Source of the DNA: Stenotrophomonas maltophilia
GTDB taxonomy: Bacteria > Pseudomonadota > Gammaproteobacteria > Xanthomonadales > Xanthomonadaceae
Reading direction: 5' to 3'
Length of the DNA stretch: 64,000 nt
Assembly: GCF_002138415.1 (NCBI RefSeq)
Contig: NZ_CP015612.1
Location: 62,001-126,000, forward strand
Of the stretch, positions 1 through 7,919 are shown piece by piece. A program made the translations under genes and the position numbers. Below the pieces are notes generated by a model that worked only from the letters and a program-made list of their open reading frames with translations, was not told the DNA's origin and did not search any database. The first letter of the stretch is position 1. Each line of letters starts with the position of its first letter.

Positions 1-29
1 TCAGAGCCCGCGGTGCGGGATCCGACCCC
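1..29. repeat. Partial GGGGTCAGA-type hairpin at window edge
   Basis: The right part of a palindrome seen three more times in the window (2795, 35589, 48366). It reads TCAGAGCCCGC, a short loop, then GCGGGATCCGACCCC. The left GGGG end lies outside the window. It sits just past the 3' end of yceH, so it could act as a terminator or processing hairpin. Function is inferred. Confidence 0.6.
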
Positions 30-46
30 GGTCGGCACCCACCCCC

Positions 47-700
47 TCAACCGCGCAGTTCGGCCAACTGTGCCTGCAGTTCGGCCACCGCCGCTTCCAG
101 CTGGGCCACGCGCTCGGCCAGGCCCGGGTCGGCCGCATCGCTGCTGCCCCCGCCGCTGCTGGCGTACTTCGCCGCCAGCGCCGCGCCGTCCACTTCACCG
201 CACAGCAGGTGCATGTAGCGGTCTTCGCGCTGGCCGCTGGCGCGCGGCAGCACCACCAGCAGCGCGCGCTGCTGCAGGCGATCGATGGCGTGGCGGGCCT
301 CGTCGGTGTCGGCGAAGCGGTGCAGGCGTTCGCTGCGCGTGACCAGCTCGCCCAGCGTCTGCGGCCCACGCAGCAGCAGCAGCGCCAGCAGCACGGTCTG
401 CTGCCGGGTCAGGTCCAGCGCGGCCTGCAGGCGGTGCTCGTAGCGGTCGGCGCGCGAGGAGAAGTGCTGGCGGGCCAGGCCCAGCGTCTCCAGCTGGCGC
501 AGGGCGTGCTGCACGCTGCCGGCATCGACGTTCATCACCGGCTCGCGGGCGGTCTTCTGGTTGGCGGCCGATTGGGCGGCGTTGACCGTCAGTGGATAGG
601 TGTCCGGGGTGGTTGCCTCCTTTTCCACCAGGCAGCCCAGCAGGCGGGCCTGCACGGCGTCGAGCAGGGGGACGTCGGGGGTCTGGGTGGAATCGGTCAT
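47..700 (-). CDS. yceH: YceH family protein (DUF480), winged-helix
   Basis: A 217-residue protein with the DUF480 signature near the N-terminus ([19 protein letters not shown], about residues 20-38), followed by two predicted winged-helix units (about 10-95 and 105-180). The C-terminus (about 193-217) is a short heptad-rich coiled coil. The start is the ATG at 700, with GGAGG seven bases upstream. Members of this family are usually stand-alone and their biochemical role is not established; the fold suggests nucleic-acid binding, but no ligand or target can be read here. It is divergent from the acid phosphatase gene, with a 101-bp shared upstream region. Family assignment is strong; function is unknown. 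Confidence 0.9.
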   Translation of the reverse strand: MTDSTQTPDVPLLDAVQARLLGCLVEKEATTPDTYPLTVNAAQSAANQKTAREPVMNVDAGSVQHALRQLETLGLARQHFSSRADRYEHRLQAALDLTRQQTVLLALLLLRGPQTLGELVTRSERLHRFADTDEARHAIDRLQQRALLVVLPRASGQREDRYMHLLCGEVDGAALAAKYASSGGGSSDAADPGLAERVAQLEAAVAELQAQLAELRG

Positions 701-801
701 GGCGGCCTCCGGAAGGGCAACGGGTCAACCGCCAAGCATAGCCGTCCCAGGACCGCCTTTGCCGGTAAAATGCGCCGGTATATCTGATTGCCGGTGAATC
801 C

Positions 802-1725
802 ATGCGTCGTCCTGTTTCCCTGTCCCTGACCCTGCTCGCTACCGCGGCGCTGGGCCTGTCCGCCTGCAAGCGCGTGGATGCGCCTGCCGCTGAAGCCGCA
901 ACCCCGGAGGCCCCGGCCGCCGCTGCCAAGGCCGGTGGCGCGCTCGATGCCACTGCCAACGACAACCTCAATGCGGTGCTGTGGATGCAGCGTGCGCAGG
1001 AGTACAAGGCGATCACCGAGCAGACCTACCGTGCCGCCGCCGACCACCTGGATGCCGCGCTGAAGGAAGCCCACTGGGATGCGCTGGTGCCGGAAGAACG
1101 CGGCAACGAGGCCAAGGGCCTGAAGCCGGCCGTGGTGCTGGACGTGGATGAGACCGTGCTGGACAACTCGCCCTACCAGGCGCGCCTGGTCCGCGACGGC
1201 AAGGAATACGATGAAATGACCTGGGACCAGTGGGTGGCCGAAAAGAAGGCCAAGGCCATTCCGGGCGTGGTCGATTTCGCCAAGGCTGCCAATGCCAAGG
1301 GCGTGACCCTGCTGTACATCTCCAACCGCGCCGTGCACCTGAAGGACGCGACCCTGGCCAACCTGCGCGAGCAGGGCCTGCCGGTGGCCGACGACAGCGT
1401 GTTCCTCGGCCTGGGCACCGTGGTCGAAGGCTGCGAGCAGGCCGGCAGCGAGAAGAACTGCCGCCGCCGCCTGGCCGGGCAGAAGTACCGCGTGCTGATG
1501 CAGTTCGGCGACCAGCTGGGTGACTTCGTCGAAGTAACCGCCAACACCAACGACGGCCGCGACGCGCTGTTGCAGCAGTACCACGACTGGTTCGGCGAGC
1601 GCTGGTGGATGCTGCCGAACCCGACCTACGGCGGCTTCGAGCCGGCGCAGTTCAACAACGACTACAGCCAGTCGCGCCAGGCCCGCCACGACGCCAAGCG
1701 CGCCGCCCTGGACTACGCACCGTGA
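802..1725 (+). CDS. Class C acid phosphatase / 5'-nucleotidase, lipoprotein e(P4) family
   Basis: A 307-residue secreted lipoprotein. The signal peptide ends in lipobox LGLSAC with Cys22 as the likely lipidation site. The HAD-superfamily class C motif [13 protein letters not shown] begins at Asp114, giving the nucleophile and acid/base aspartates (D114, D116). A later acidic motif GDQLGD (about 236-241) supplies magnesium ligands. In Haemophilus, e(P4) dephosphorylates nucleotides and NMN at the outer membrane; a similar nucleotide-scavenging role is inferred. The stop overlaps the GTG start of pyrF by four bases (GTGA), so the two are probably translationally coupled, a neat pairing of nucleotide salvage and pyrimidine synthesis. 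Confidence 0.93.
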   Translation: MRRPVSLSLTLLATAALGLSACKRVDAPAAEAATPEAPAAAAKAGGALDATANDNLNAVLWMQRAQEYKAITEQTYRAAADHLDAALKEAHWDALVPEERGNEAKGLKPAVVLDVDETVLDNSPYQARLVRDGKEYDEMTWDQWVAEKKAKAIPGVVDFAKAANAKGVTLLYISNRAVHLKDATLANLREQGLPVADDSVFLGLGTVVEGCEQAGSEKNCRRRLAGQKYRVLMQFGDQLGDFVEVTANTNDGRDALLQQYHDWFGERWWMLPNPTYGGFEPAQFNNDYSQSRQARHDAKRAALDYAP

Positions 1726-2447
1726 GCCGCGCGCCGCTGCCGCTGCGCGACGACGAGCGCCTGATCTTCGCGCTGGACGTACCCGACCGCGTGCAGGCAC
1801 TGGAGTGGGTCGATCGCCTCGGCGACAGCGTGGCGTTCTACAAGATCGGCATGGAACTGCTCGCCTCCGGCGAGTACTTCCAGGTGCTCGATGCGCTGGC
1901 CCGCCGCGACAAGCGCGTGTTCGTCGACCTGAAGTTCTTCGACATCCCGGCCACCGCTGCGGCGGTGATCAAGCGCCTGTCGCAGTGGCCGGTCAGCTAC
2001 GCCACCATCCACGGCTGGCATCCGGCCATGATGGAGGCCTGCGCAGCCGCCAACAGCAGCGACATGCGGCTGCTGGCAGTGACCGTGCTGACCTCGATGG
2101 GCCGCCCCGACCTGGCGCAGATGGGTATCGACCGCGAGCCGGTGGACGTGGTGGTCGAGCGCGCGCTGGCCGCCCAGGCCGCCGGCATCGACGGGGTGAT
2201 CGCCTCGGGCCAGGAAGCCGGCCCGATCCGTGCCGCCACCGGCAGTGGGTTCTCGATCGTCTGCCCGGGCATCCGCCCCGGCGGCCCGGTCGGTGATGAC
2301 CAGAAGCGTACCGTTGGCGTGGACCAGGCCTTTGCCGATGGCGCCGATGCCATCGTGGTCGGCCGCCCGATCCGCCTGGCCGCCGATCCGCAGGCCGCGG
2401 CCCGGGCGATCCAGCAGGAAATCGCGTCGGCGCTGGCCGCGCGCTGA
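1722..2447 (+). CDS. pyrF: Orotidine 5'-phosphate decarboxylase
   Basis: A 241-residue TIM-barrel enzyme for the last step of UMP synthesis, OMP to UMP plus CO2. The catalytic DxKxxD array is visible as DLKFFDIP, with D69, K71 and D74. Downstream motifs [16 protein letters not shown] and IVVGRPI (phosphate-binding end) fit class I PyrF. The GTG start at 1722 lies inside the end of the upstream phosphatase gene (GTGA overlap); an in-frame ATG at 1605 would run deep into that gene and is rejected. A clear intrinsic terminator follows at about 2490. A 14-bp direct duplication spans the stop codon. Confidence 0.95.
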   Translation: MSRAPLPLRDDERLIFALDVPDRVQALEWVDRLGDSVAFYKIGMELLASGEYFQVLDALARRDKRVFVDLKFFDIPATAAAVIKRLSQWPVSYATIHGWHPAMMEACAAANSSDMRLLAVTVLTSMGRPDLAQMGIDREPVDVVVERALAAQAAGIDGVIASGQEAGPIRAATGSGFSIVCPGIRPGGPVGDDQKRTVGVDQAFADGADAIVVGRPIRLAADPQAAARAIQQEIASALAAR

Positions 2448-2467
2448 GATTCCCGCGCTGAGATTCC
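2440..2467. repeat. Perfect 14-bp tandem duplication across the pyrF stop
   Basis: CGCGCTGAGATTCC occurs twice back to back; the first copy contains the last sense bases and the TGA of pyrF. It looks like a recent slippage duplication. Confidence 0.85.
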
Positions 2468-2488
2468 ACTGCCAGGACTGCAAGCGCT

Positions 2489-2525
2489 AACGCCATCCCG
2501 ACCCGCGCGGGATGGCGTTTTTGCA
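2489..2525 (+). terminator. Intrinsic terminator after pyrF
   Basis: An 11-bp stem of the form ACGCCATCCCG with a GC-rich loop and CGGGATGGCGT, followed by a run of T. It lies 43 bases after the pyrF stop on the same strand. Confidence 0.88.
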
Positions 2526-2624
2526 TCCGGCCGGGGAGCGGTTGTGCCCGAATCGCCGCAAAACCTGCCGTAGATTTCCTGACCCTGGCCCCAAACACCA
2601 GGTGATTCAATAAAATCAATGATT

Positions 2625-2777
2625 TATGCGGAACTACGTGAAGTGTTGCCTTAACTTGAGCGGCAGCGTAGGATCGCCGCCATCCGGTCCTCGGACCGGA
2701 CATGTGCCACAACACTGTCCACCGGCCCTGCGCCGGCTTGAAGAGCCTGTGATCCCCGTGATCCCGGCTCTTTTTTT
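2625..2777 (+). ncRNA. Candidate small RNA with four hairpins and its own terminator
   Basis: This intergenic stretch has no credible ORF but four hairpins in series: GCGGC/GCCGC (2660-2680), a 7-bp CCGGTCC/GGACCGG with a 2-base loop (2684-2699), CCGGC/GCCGG (2722-2736), and a terminal AAGAGCC/GGCTCTT stem with a C-rich 18-base loop (2741-2772) followed by seven T. An AT-rich patch at about 2604-2630 (including TAAAAT, close to a -10 box) is exceptional in this GC-rich DNA and could be the promoter. It is separated from pyrF by that gene's own terminator, so an independent transcript is likely. C-rich loops recall Xanthomonas sRNAs of the sX13 sort, but I cannot claim homology. Confidence 0.5.
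2741..2777 (+). terminator. Rho-independent terminator of the candidate sRNA
   Basis: AAGAGCC pairs with GGCTCTT across an 18-base loop that contains TCCCCG; T continues to 2777. No ORF ends immediately upstream, which is why an RNA gene is suggested. Confidence 0.75.
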
Positions 2778-2794
2778 ATGCCGGTGGCGGTTCT

Positions 2795-2837
2795 GGGGTC
2801 AGATCCCTTGTGCCTGCGGCACAAGGGATCTGACCCC
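2795..2837. repeat. GGGGTCAGATCC-type hairpin
   Basis: A near-perfect palindrome: GGGGTCAGATCCCTTGTGC, a 5-base loop, then GCACAAGGGATCTGACCCC. It belongs to the same family as those at 1, 35589 and 48366; the outer part is constant and the inner stem differs between copies. Confidence 0.85.
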
Positions 2838-2921
2838 ATTGGTTGGAAACCGTGACCGCGCGGCTTGCCGCTGTCACGTCGCAGGCCGCAAGATGCGGAC
2901 CGGTCCGGGGAGTCCGAGTGC

Positions 2922-3875
2922 ATGAGCGTGGCAGTGCGAGGAAGGTCTGCGCGTGGATGGGGGCTGGCAGCCATGCTGCTGCTGGCCGTGGCCGCGTGCC
3001 GTGAACCGGCCAACGATCCGGCCAGGCCGGCAGCCGAACCGGTGGCGGCGGTGCAGGCGATGGCCCTGCGCCTGGCCGAGGACGATCTGGTCGGCTATGC
3101 AAAGCTGTCGGTTCCACCCAGCCAGTACCAGCGCCTGCAGCAGGCCTGGGCCGAGGGCCACAGCCAGTGGCCGCTGACCGAGCTGCCACTGGGCGACCAG
3201 CTGCTGCCGATGCTGGCCGCACTGCGCACGCCCAATGCCAGCGTCGAACTGCAACGCAGCTTCGACCGCCAGCTGGCCGGCCAGGCCGGTGCCGTGCGCC
3301 AGGCCGCGCAGTCGATGGGCAACTTCGGCGTGCAGTACCTGCGCCACCAGAAGGGCTATACGCCCGGCCAGCAGGCCCATTACATCGCCCTGGTGGAAAC
3401 CCTTGCCAGCTGGGCGCAGGGTGCACCGATCAGTGACCGCGCCCGCGCGCGCAGCACCATCGCCGCGCTGGTCGGCGCGGCGGGCAAGGTCGGCTTCGAC
3501 GATGAGGCCGGCCTGCAGGCCGCCGGCATGGAAGGCAGCCTGCAGCAGCTGGCGCCCTTCATCCATACCCTCAAGGCGGTGCTGGGCAGCTACGGGCTGG
3601 GCGTGGACGACGCGCTGCGCAGCGTGCGCGGCGAACTGCTTTCGGTGGAGGGCGACAATGCGCTGGTACGCCTGCACTACGACCTGGCTGGCCGCGAAAT
3701 GACCCTGCAGCTGCCGCTGAGCCGGCGCGAGGGCCACTGGTACCTGACCCGTACCCTGGCTGACACCGACGCGCTGCTGCGCAAGGCCGACGTGGCCCGC
3801 GCTGCGGCGTCGCCGTCACTGGCTGAAGCCCCCGCCGAGGGTGGGGAAGCGGCAACGCCGCCGCCTAAGCCATAA
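2922..3875 (+). CDS. Hypothetical lipoprotein upstream of plsB
   Basis: A 317-residue protein with a signal peptide and lipobox LAVAAC (Cys26), so probably anchored in the membrane facing the periplasm. The mature part is mostly helical and Ala/Gln/Leu rich, with conserved-looking segments such as LRHQKGYTPGQQAHYIA. The C-terminal tail is Pro/Glu/Ala rich. I do not recognise a domain of known function. The start at 2922 is chosen because it gives the signal peptide; an ATG at 2865 would add an unlikely charged leader. The stop codon TAA shares its last base with the ATG of plsB (3875), which implies coupled expression with glycerolipid synthesis. Confidence 0.82.
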   Translation: MSVAVRGRSARGWGLAAMLLLAVAACREPANDPARPAAEPVAAVQAMALRLAEDDLVGYAKLSVPPSQYQRLQQAWAEGHSQWPLTELPLGDQLLPMLAALRTPNASVELQRSFDRQLAGQAGAVRQAAQSMGNFGVQYLRHQKGYTPGQQAHYIALVETLASWAQGAPISDRARARSTIAALVGAAGKVGFDDEAGLQAAGMEGSLQQLAPFIHTLKAVLGSYGLGVDDALRSVRGELLSVEGDNALVRLHYDLAGREMTLQLPLSRREGHWYLTRTLADTDALLRKADVARAAASPSLAEAPAEGGEAATPPPKP

Positions 3876-6511
3876 TGGCGCCGATGTCGAAACAGAACCC
3901 GCTGCCGTTCCCCGGCGAAGAATCCCAGTCGACGCCCGCCGATACGGTGCCGGCGTCCCCCTCGACCGGTACCGGCCCGAACCCGGTACCGCCGCCCGCG
4001 CACGCGCGTCCGGCTGGCCGACGCCCGCTGTGGGCACGGTTGCTGGGCCGCCTGGTCGAGCCGTGGCTGTCGCTGAAGATCGAACCGGAAGACCCGGGCC
4101 AGTACAACGATGGCCGCCCGGTCATGTACGTGCTGGAAGACTACGGCCTGTCCAACGCGCTGATCCTGGACAAGGCCTGCCGCCAGGCCGGCCTGCCATC
4201 GCCGCTGGTGCCGCTGGCCGGTGACCCGACCGGCCGCAAGCGCGCCTACCTGGCCCTGTCGCGGCGCAGCTCCAGCAACTCGCTGATTCCCGAGCAGCGC
4301 GGCGCCAAGACCCACTCCGACTCGCTGGCCAAGGTCCTGCAGGCACACCGCGTGCGCGATGACCTGGACGTGCACCTGGTGCCGGTGTCGATCTTCGTCG
4401 GTCGCGCGCCGGACAAGCAGAGCGGTTGGTTCGCGGTGCTGTTCTCGGAAAACTGGGCGCTGGTCGGCCGCTTCCGCCGCCTGCTGGCGGTGTTGCTCAA
4501 CGGCCGCAGCACCATCGTCCGCTTCGCCCCGCCGATCTCGCTGCGCAGCACCGTGGATGAGGGCTTGGAGCCGGAGCGCACGGTGCGCAAGCTGCAGCGC
4601 GTGCTGCGTACGCACTTCCGACGCATCCGTGAATCGGTGATCGGTCCCGACCTGTCGACCCGGCGCCTGCTGGTGGACCAGGTGCTGGCCGCCGACCCGG
4701 TACGCGAAGCGATCGCCGCACAGGCCAAGCGCGACAATTCGAAGCCGGCCGATGCCTGGAAGAAGGCGCACGCCTATGCCTGGGAAATCGCCGCGGACTA
4801 TTCCAGCCCGGTGGTGCGCTCGGCCAGCTTCATGCTCAGCCACGTGTGGAACCGCATCTATGCGGGCGTGCTGGTGCACCACCTGGACAAGTTCAAGGCC
4901 GCCGCGCCGGGCCATGAAGTGGTCTACGTGCCCAGCCACCGCAGCCACATGGACTACCTGCTGCTGTCGTACCTGCTGTACGACCGTGGCATCGTGCCGC
5001 CGCACATCGTGGCCGGCATCAACCTGAACCTGCCGGTGGTCGGCACCCTGCTGCGCAAGGGCGGTGCGTTCTTCATCCGCCGCTCGATCCGTGGCAACGC
5101 GCTGTACTCGGCGGTGCTCAGTGAGTACGTCGCGCAGTTGGTGGCCGGTGGCTACTCGCTGGAGTACTTCGTCGAGGGTGGCCGCTCGCGTACCGGCCGG
5201 CTGCTGCAGCCCAAGGGCGGCATGATCTCGATGACGCTGCGCGCGTTCCTGCGCCAGCCGCGCAAGCCGGTGCTGTTCCAGCCCATCTATATCGGCTACG
5301 AGAAGCTGATGGAAGGTGGCAGCTACCTGGACGAACTGTCTGGCCGGCCGAAGGAAAAGGAATCGATCTGGTCGCTGCTGTGGGGCATCCCCAAGGTACT
5401 CAAGCAGAACTACGGCCAGGTGGTGGTGAACTTCGGCGAACCGATCGCACTGAACGATGTGCTCGCCGAGAAGGCGCCGGAGTGGAAGGGCGAGGCGGTC
5501 TCCGAGGACGAGAAGCCGGCGTGGCTGTCGACCACGGTGGATACGCTGGCCGAACGCATCCAGGTGCGTATCAACGGCGCCGCCGACGTCAACCCGATCA
5601 ATCTGCTGGCGCTGGCCCTGCTGTCCACGCCGAAGCACGCGATGGGCGAGGCCGACCTGATCGCGCAGATCGAGCTGTGCAAGACGCTGCTGGTCGAGAT
5701 GCCGTACTCGGACCGGGTGACGGTGACCCCGCACTCGCCGGAGCGGATCATCGCCCATGCCGAGGAAATCAACGTCCTCACCCGCATCAAGCACCCGCTG
5801 GGTGACGTGCTCAGCGTCAGCGGCGACACCGCGGTGCTGCTGAGCTACTTCCGCAACAATGTGGTGCACCTGTTCACCGCCTCGTCGTGGGTGGCCTGCT
5901 GCTTCCAGAACAACCGCCGCATGAGCCGCACCGGCCTGGTCCAGCTGGGGCGTACGGTGTACCCGTTCCTGCAGGCCGAGCTGTTCCTGCCGTGGAGCGA
6001 GGACGAGTTCGCCCAGCGCATCGACCGGACCATCGACGTGTTCGTGCGCGAAGGCCTGCTGCAGAACGTCAACGATGACGACGGCGGCATCCTGGCGCGC
6101 AATACGGGACAGACCGACGAGGTGTTCCGCCTGCGTGCGATCGGCCATTCGCTGCAGCAGGCGTTCGAGCGCTATTACATCGCCATCTCGGTGCTGGTGA
6201 AGAACGGCCCCGGCGTGCTCGGCGCCGCCGAGCTGGAAAGCCTGTGCCAGCAGGCGGCGCAACGCCTGAGCCTGCTGTATGCACCGGCGGCACCAGAGTT
6301 CTTCGACAAGTCCCTGTTCCGCGGCTTCATCCAGAAGCTGCGCGAGCTGCGCCTGGTGTGGCCGGACGAGAACAGCAAGCTGCTGTTCGACGAACGCCTC
6401 GATGCCTGGGCCAAGGACGCCAAGTTCATCCTGGGCCGCGAGCTGCGCCACACCATCGAACGGGTCAGCCCGGAAGCGGCACGCCCGGACGAGGCGGCGC
6501 CGCAGGATTGA
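3875..6511 (+). CDS. plsB: Glycerol-3-phosphate 1-O-acyltransferase
   Basis: An 878-residue inner-membrane-associated enzyme that makes 1-acyl-glycerol-3-phosphate from glycerol-3-phosphate and acyl-CoA or acyl-ACP, the first step of phospholipid synthesis. The four acyltransferase blocks are all present in order: block I SHRSHMDYLLL with the catalytic H355-x4-D360, block II GGAFFIRRSIRGN, block III FVEGGRSRTGR and block IV VLFQPIYIGYEKL. Length and order match gammaproteobacterial PlsB. The N-terminal 50 residues are proline-rich and probably disordered. The start overlaps the preceding lipoprotein stop by one base. The 3' flank holds three SMAG-like palindromes that could terminate or protect the message. 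Confidence 0.96.
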   Translation: MAPMSKQNPLPFPGEESQSTPADTVPASPSTGTGPNPVPPPAHARPAGRRPLWARLLGRLVEPWLSLKIEPEDPGQYNDGRPVMYVLEDYGLSNALILDKACRQAGLPSPLVPLAGDPTGRKRAYLALSRRSSSNSLIPEQRGAKTHSDSLAKVLQAHRVRDDLDVHLVPVSIFVGRAPDKQSGWFAVLFSENWALVGRFRRLLAVLLNGRSTIVRFAPPISLRSTVDEGLEPERTVRKLQRVLRTHFRRIRESVIGPDLSTRRLLVDQVLAADPVREAIAAQAKRDNSKPADAWKKAHAYAWEIAADYSSPVVRSASFMLSHVWNRIYAGVLVHHLDKFKAAAPGHEVVYVPSHRSHMDYLLLSYLLYDRGIVPPHIVAGINLNLPVVGTLLRKGGAFFIRRSIRGNALYSAVLSEYVAQLVAGGYSLEYFVEGGRSRTGRLLQPKGGMISMTLRAFLRQPRKPVLFQPIYIGYEKLMEGGSYLDELSGRPKEKESIWSLLWGIPKVLKQNYGQVVVNFGEPIALNDVLAEKAPEWKGEAVSEDEKPAWLSTTVDTLAERIQVRINGAADVNPINLLALALLSTPKHAMGEADLIAQIELCKTLLVEMPYSDRVTVTPHSPERIIAHAEEINVLTRIKHPLGDVLSVSGDTAVLLSYFRNNVVHLFTASSWVACCFQNNRRMSRTGLVQLGRTVYPFLQAELFLPWSEDEFAQRIDRTIDVFVREGLLQNVNDDDGGILARNTGQTDEVFRLRAIGHSLQQAFERYYIAISVLVKNGPGVLGAAELESLCQQAAQRLSLLYAPAAPEFFDKSLFRGFIQKLRELRLVWPDENSKLLFDERLDAWAKDAKFILGRELRHTIERVSPEAARPDEAAPQD

Positions 6512-6534
6512 AGGTAGTGCCGGGCGATGCGGTG

Positions 6535-6555
6535 GGTGTGGACCTTGGTCCACAC
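6535..6555. repeat. Palindrome, SMAG-related
   Basis: GTGTGGACCTTGGTCCACAC, a 10-bp inverted repeat without loop. It has the same CCTTGG centre as the GTGTCGACCTTGGTCGACAC copies at 48317 and 56011, with compensated changes in the arms. Confidence 0.6.
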
Positions 6556-6565
6556 CTTCCAGCCG

Positions 6566-6589
6566 TGCCAACCAAGGTTGGCACCTACC
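6566..6589 (-). repeat. SMAG (GTAG REP) element, minus orientation
   Basis: Read on the minus strand: GGTAGGTGCCAACCTTGG then TTGGCA. First of three near-identical copies spaced 33-35 bp apart after plsB. Confidence 0.85.
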
Positions 6590-6598
6590 AGAGCAGGA

Positions 6599-6622
6599 GG
6601 CCAACCAAGGTTGGCAGCTACC
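6599..6622 (-). repeat. SMAG (GTAG REP) element, minus orientation
   Basis: Second copy of the trio; same CCAACCTTGGTTGG core, head GGTAGCTG. Confidence 0.85.
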
Positions 6623-6633
6623 GCAAGCAAAGG

Positions 6634-6657
6634 TACCAACCAAGGTTGGCACGCACC
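6634..6657 (-). repeat. Degenerate SMAG element, minus orientation
   Basis: Third copy of the trio; the core is intact but the head is GGTGCGTG rather than GTAG. Confidence 0.75.
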
Positions 6658-6667
6658 AGGGCCGTCT

Positions 6668-6871
6668 TTAGGCCGGCTCGTCGGGAATCTGCAGGCTTTC
6701 CAGCCTGGCGATGCAGTCCTTCAGCTGCAGCTTGCGCCGCTTCAGGCGCTTGGCTTCCAGTTCGTCCTCGCCGTTGGCGGCCATGCGGGTGATCTGTTCA
6801 TCCAGCAGGCGGTGCTCGGCGCGCAGGGCGGCGAGGTGCTCGACGATCTCGGCGGGGCTGTAGGTGTCCAC
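6668..6871 (-). CDS. Small YdcH-like DUF465 family protein
   Basis: A 67-residue basic, helical protein. The pattern EHLAALRAEHRLLDEQI followed by EAKRLKRRKLQLKDCI matches the two-helix coiled-coil DUF465 family (E. coli YdcH type; SlyX is another short coiled-coil family to compare). The start is the GTG at 6871, preceded by GGAGG; that spacing is short, but no ATG is in frame nearby. The role is unknown in all species I am aware of. It is divergent from ttcA with about 80 bp between the starts. The family call is fairly strong despite the small size. Confidence 0.8.
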   Translation of the reverse strand: MDTYSPAEIVEHLAALRAEHRLLDEQITRMAANGEDELEAKRLKRRKLQLKDCIARLESLQIPDEPA

Positions 6872-6953
6872 AGCCTCCGAGCATACACAGCGTTGATGAC
6901 TGCCGGGAGAGGGGAATCCCGACCCCCGGCCGTGGCCGCTCCGAGCCGTTAGA

Positions 6954-7883
6954 ATGGAACCCATGAGTGCCGTGATTTCCCTCCCCGATCCCCAGCCGCG
7001 CGCCGCCCGCGATCCGCGCGTGGCCGAGCGCGAGCAGCACAAGCTGGCCAAGCGCCTGCGCCGCCAGGTCGGCGAGGCGATTGCCGACTTCGGCATGATC
7101 GAGGCCGGCGACAAGGTCATGGTCTGCCTGTCCGGCGGCAAGGACAGCTACACCCTGCTGGACGTGCTGCTGCAGCTGCAGAAGAAGGCGCCGGTACCGT
7201 TCGAGCTGGTGGCGGTGAACCTGGACCAGAAGCAGCCGGGCTTCCCCGAGCACGTGCTGCCGGAATACCTGGCAGGCCTGGGCGTGCCGTACCACATCAT
7301 CGAGCAGGACACCTATTCGGTGGTCAGCCGGGTCATTCCGGAAGGCAAGACGATGTGCTCGCTGTGCTCGCGCCTGCGTCGTGGTGCGCTGTACAACTAC
7401 GCCGAAATCCATGGCTTCACCAAGATCGCGCTGGGCCACCACCGCGACGACATGGTGGCCACGTTCTTCATGAACCTGTTCCACCACGCCAAGCTGTCGG
7501 GCATGCCGCCGAAGCTGCGCAGCGACGACGGCAAGCATGTGGTGATCCGGCCGCTGGCCTACGTGCGCGAAAGTGACATCGTCGAGTACGCACAGGCACG
7601 CCAGTTCCCGATCATTCCCTGCAACCTGTGCGGCAGCCAGGAGAACCTGCAGCGCCGCCAGGTCGGCCTGATGCTGAAGCAGTGGGAAAAGGACCACCCG
7701 GGCCGCATCGAGCAGATCGCGCGTGCCATGGGCGAAGTCCGGCCCTCGCAGCTGGCCGACACCACCCTGTTCGACTTCATGGCGCTGGGCCGTCGCGACG
7801 ACGCGCCGCTGCCCGACGCCCATGCCTGGCTGGCCGGCTCCCCGGCCGACGCCGACGCAGATCCCGAGACGCCCACCGTTTAA
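6954..7883 (+). CDS. ttcA: tRNA 2-thiocytidine(32) synthetase TtcA
   Basis: A 309-residue PP-loop ATPase that thiolates C32 of certain tRNAs in the cytoplasm. The PP-loop motif SGGKDS is at residues 60-65. The two CxxC pairs expected for the [4Fe-4S] cluster-bearing TtcA family are present: CSLC (C135, C138) and CNLC (C223, C226). The extended C-terminal tail is acidic and probably disordered. Two in-frame starts, 6954 and 6963 (ATG), are possible; the second gives MSAVISLP and is equally plausible. rdgC follows 36 bases downstream on the same strand with no terminator between, so the two may be co-transcribed. Confidence 0.95.
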   Translation: MEPMSAVISLPDPQPRAARDPRVAEREQHKLAKRLRRQVGEAIADFGMIEAGDKVMVCLSGGKDSYTLLDVLLQLQKKAPVPFELVAVNLDQKQPGFPEHVLPEYLAGLGVPYHIIEQDTYSVVSRVIPEGKTMCSLCSRLRRGALYNYAEIHGFTKIALGHHRDDMVATFFMNLFHHAKLSGMPPKLRSDDGKHVVIRPLAYVRESDIVEYAQARQFPIIPCNLCGSQENLQRRQVGLMLKQWEKDHPGRIEQIARAMGEVRPSQLADTTLFDFMALGRRDDAPLPDAHAWLAGSPADADADPETPTV

Positions 7884-7919
7884 GGTCGGTCGCCCTTCCT
7901 CTTTGCCATCCGGAATTCC

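Noticed and set aside
3677..6652. A 991-codon open frame opposite plsB
   Set aside because: plsB on the other strand has all four acyltransferase blocks; the antisense frame has no recognisable domain.
6566..6657. Three evenly spaced palindromic repeats that could suggest a CRISPR array
   Set aside because: The spacers are 9-11 bp, the units are SMAG palindromes known elsewhere in the window, and no cas genes are present.
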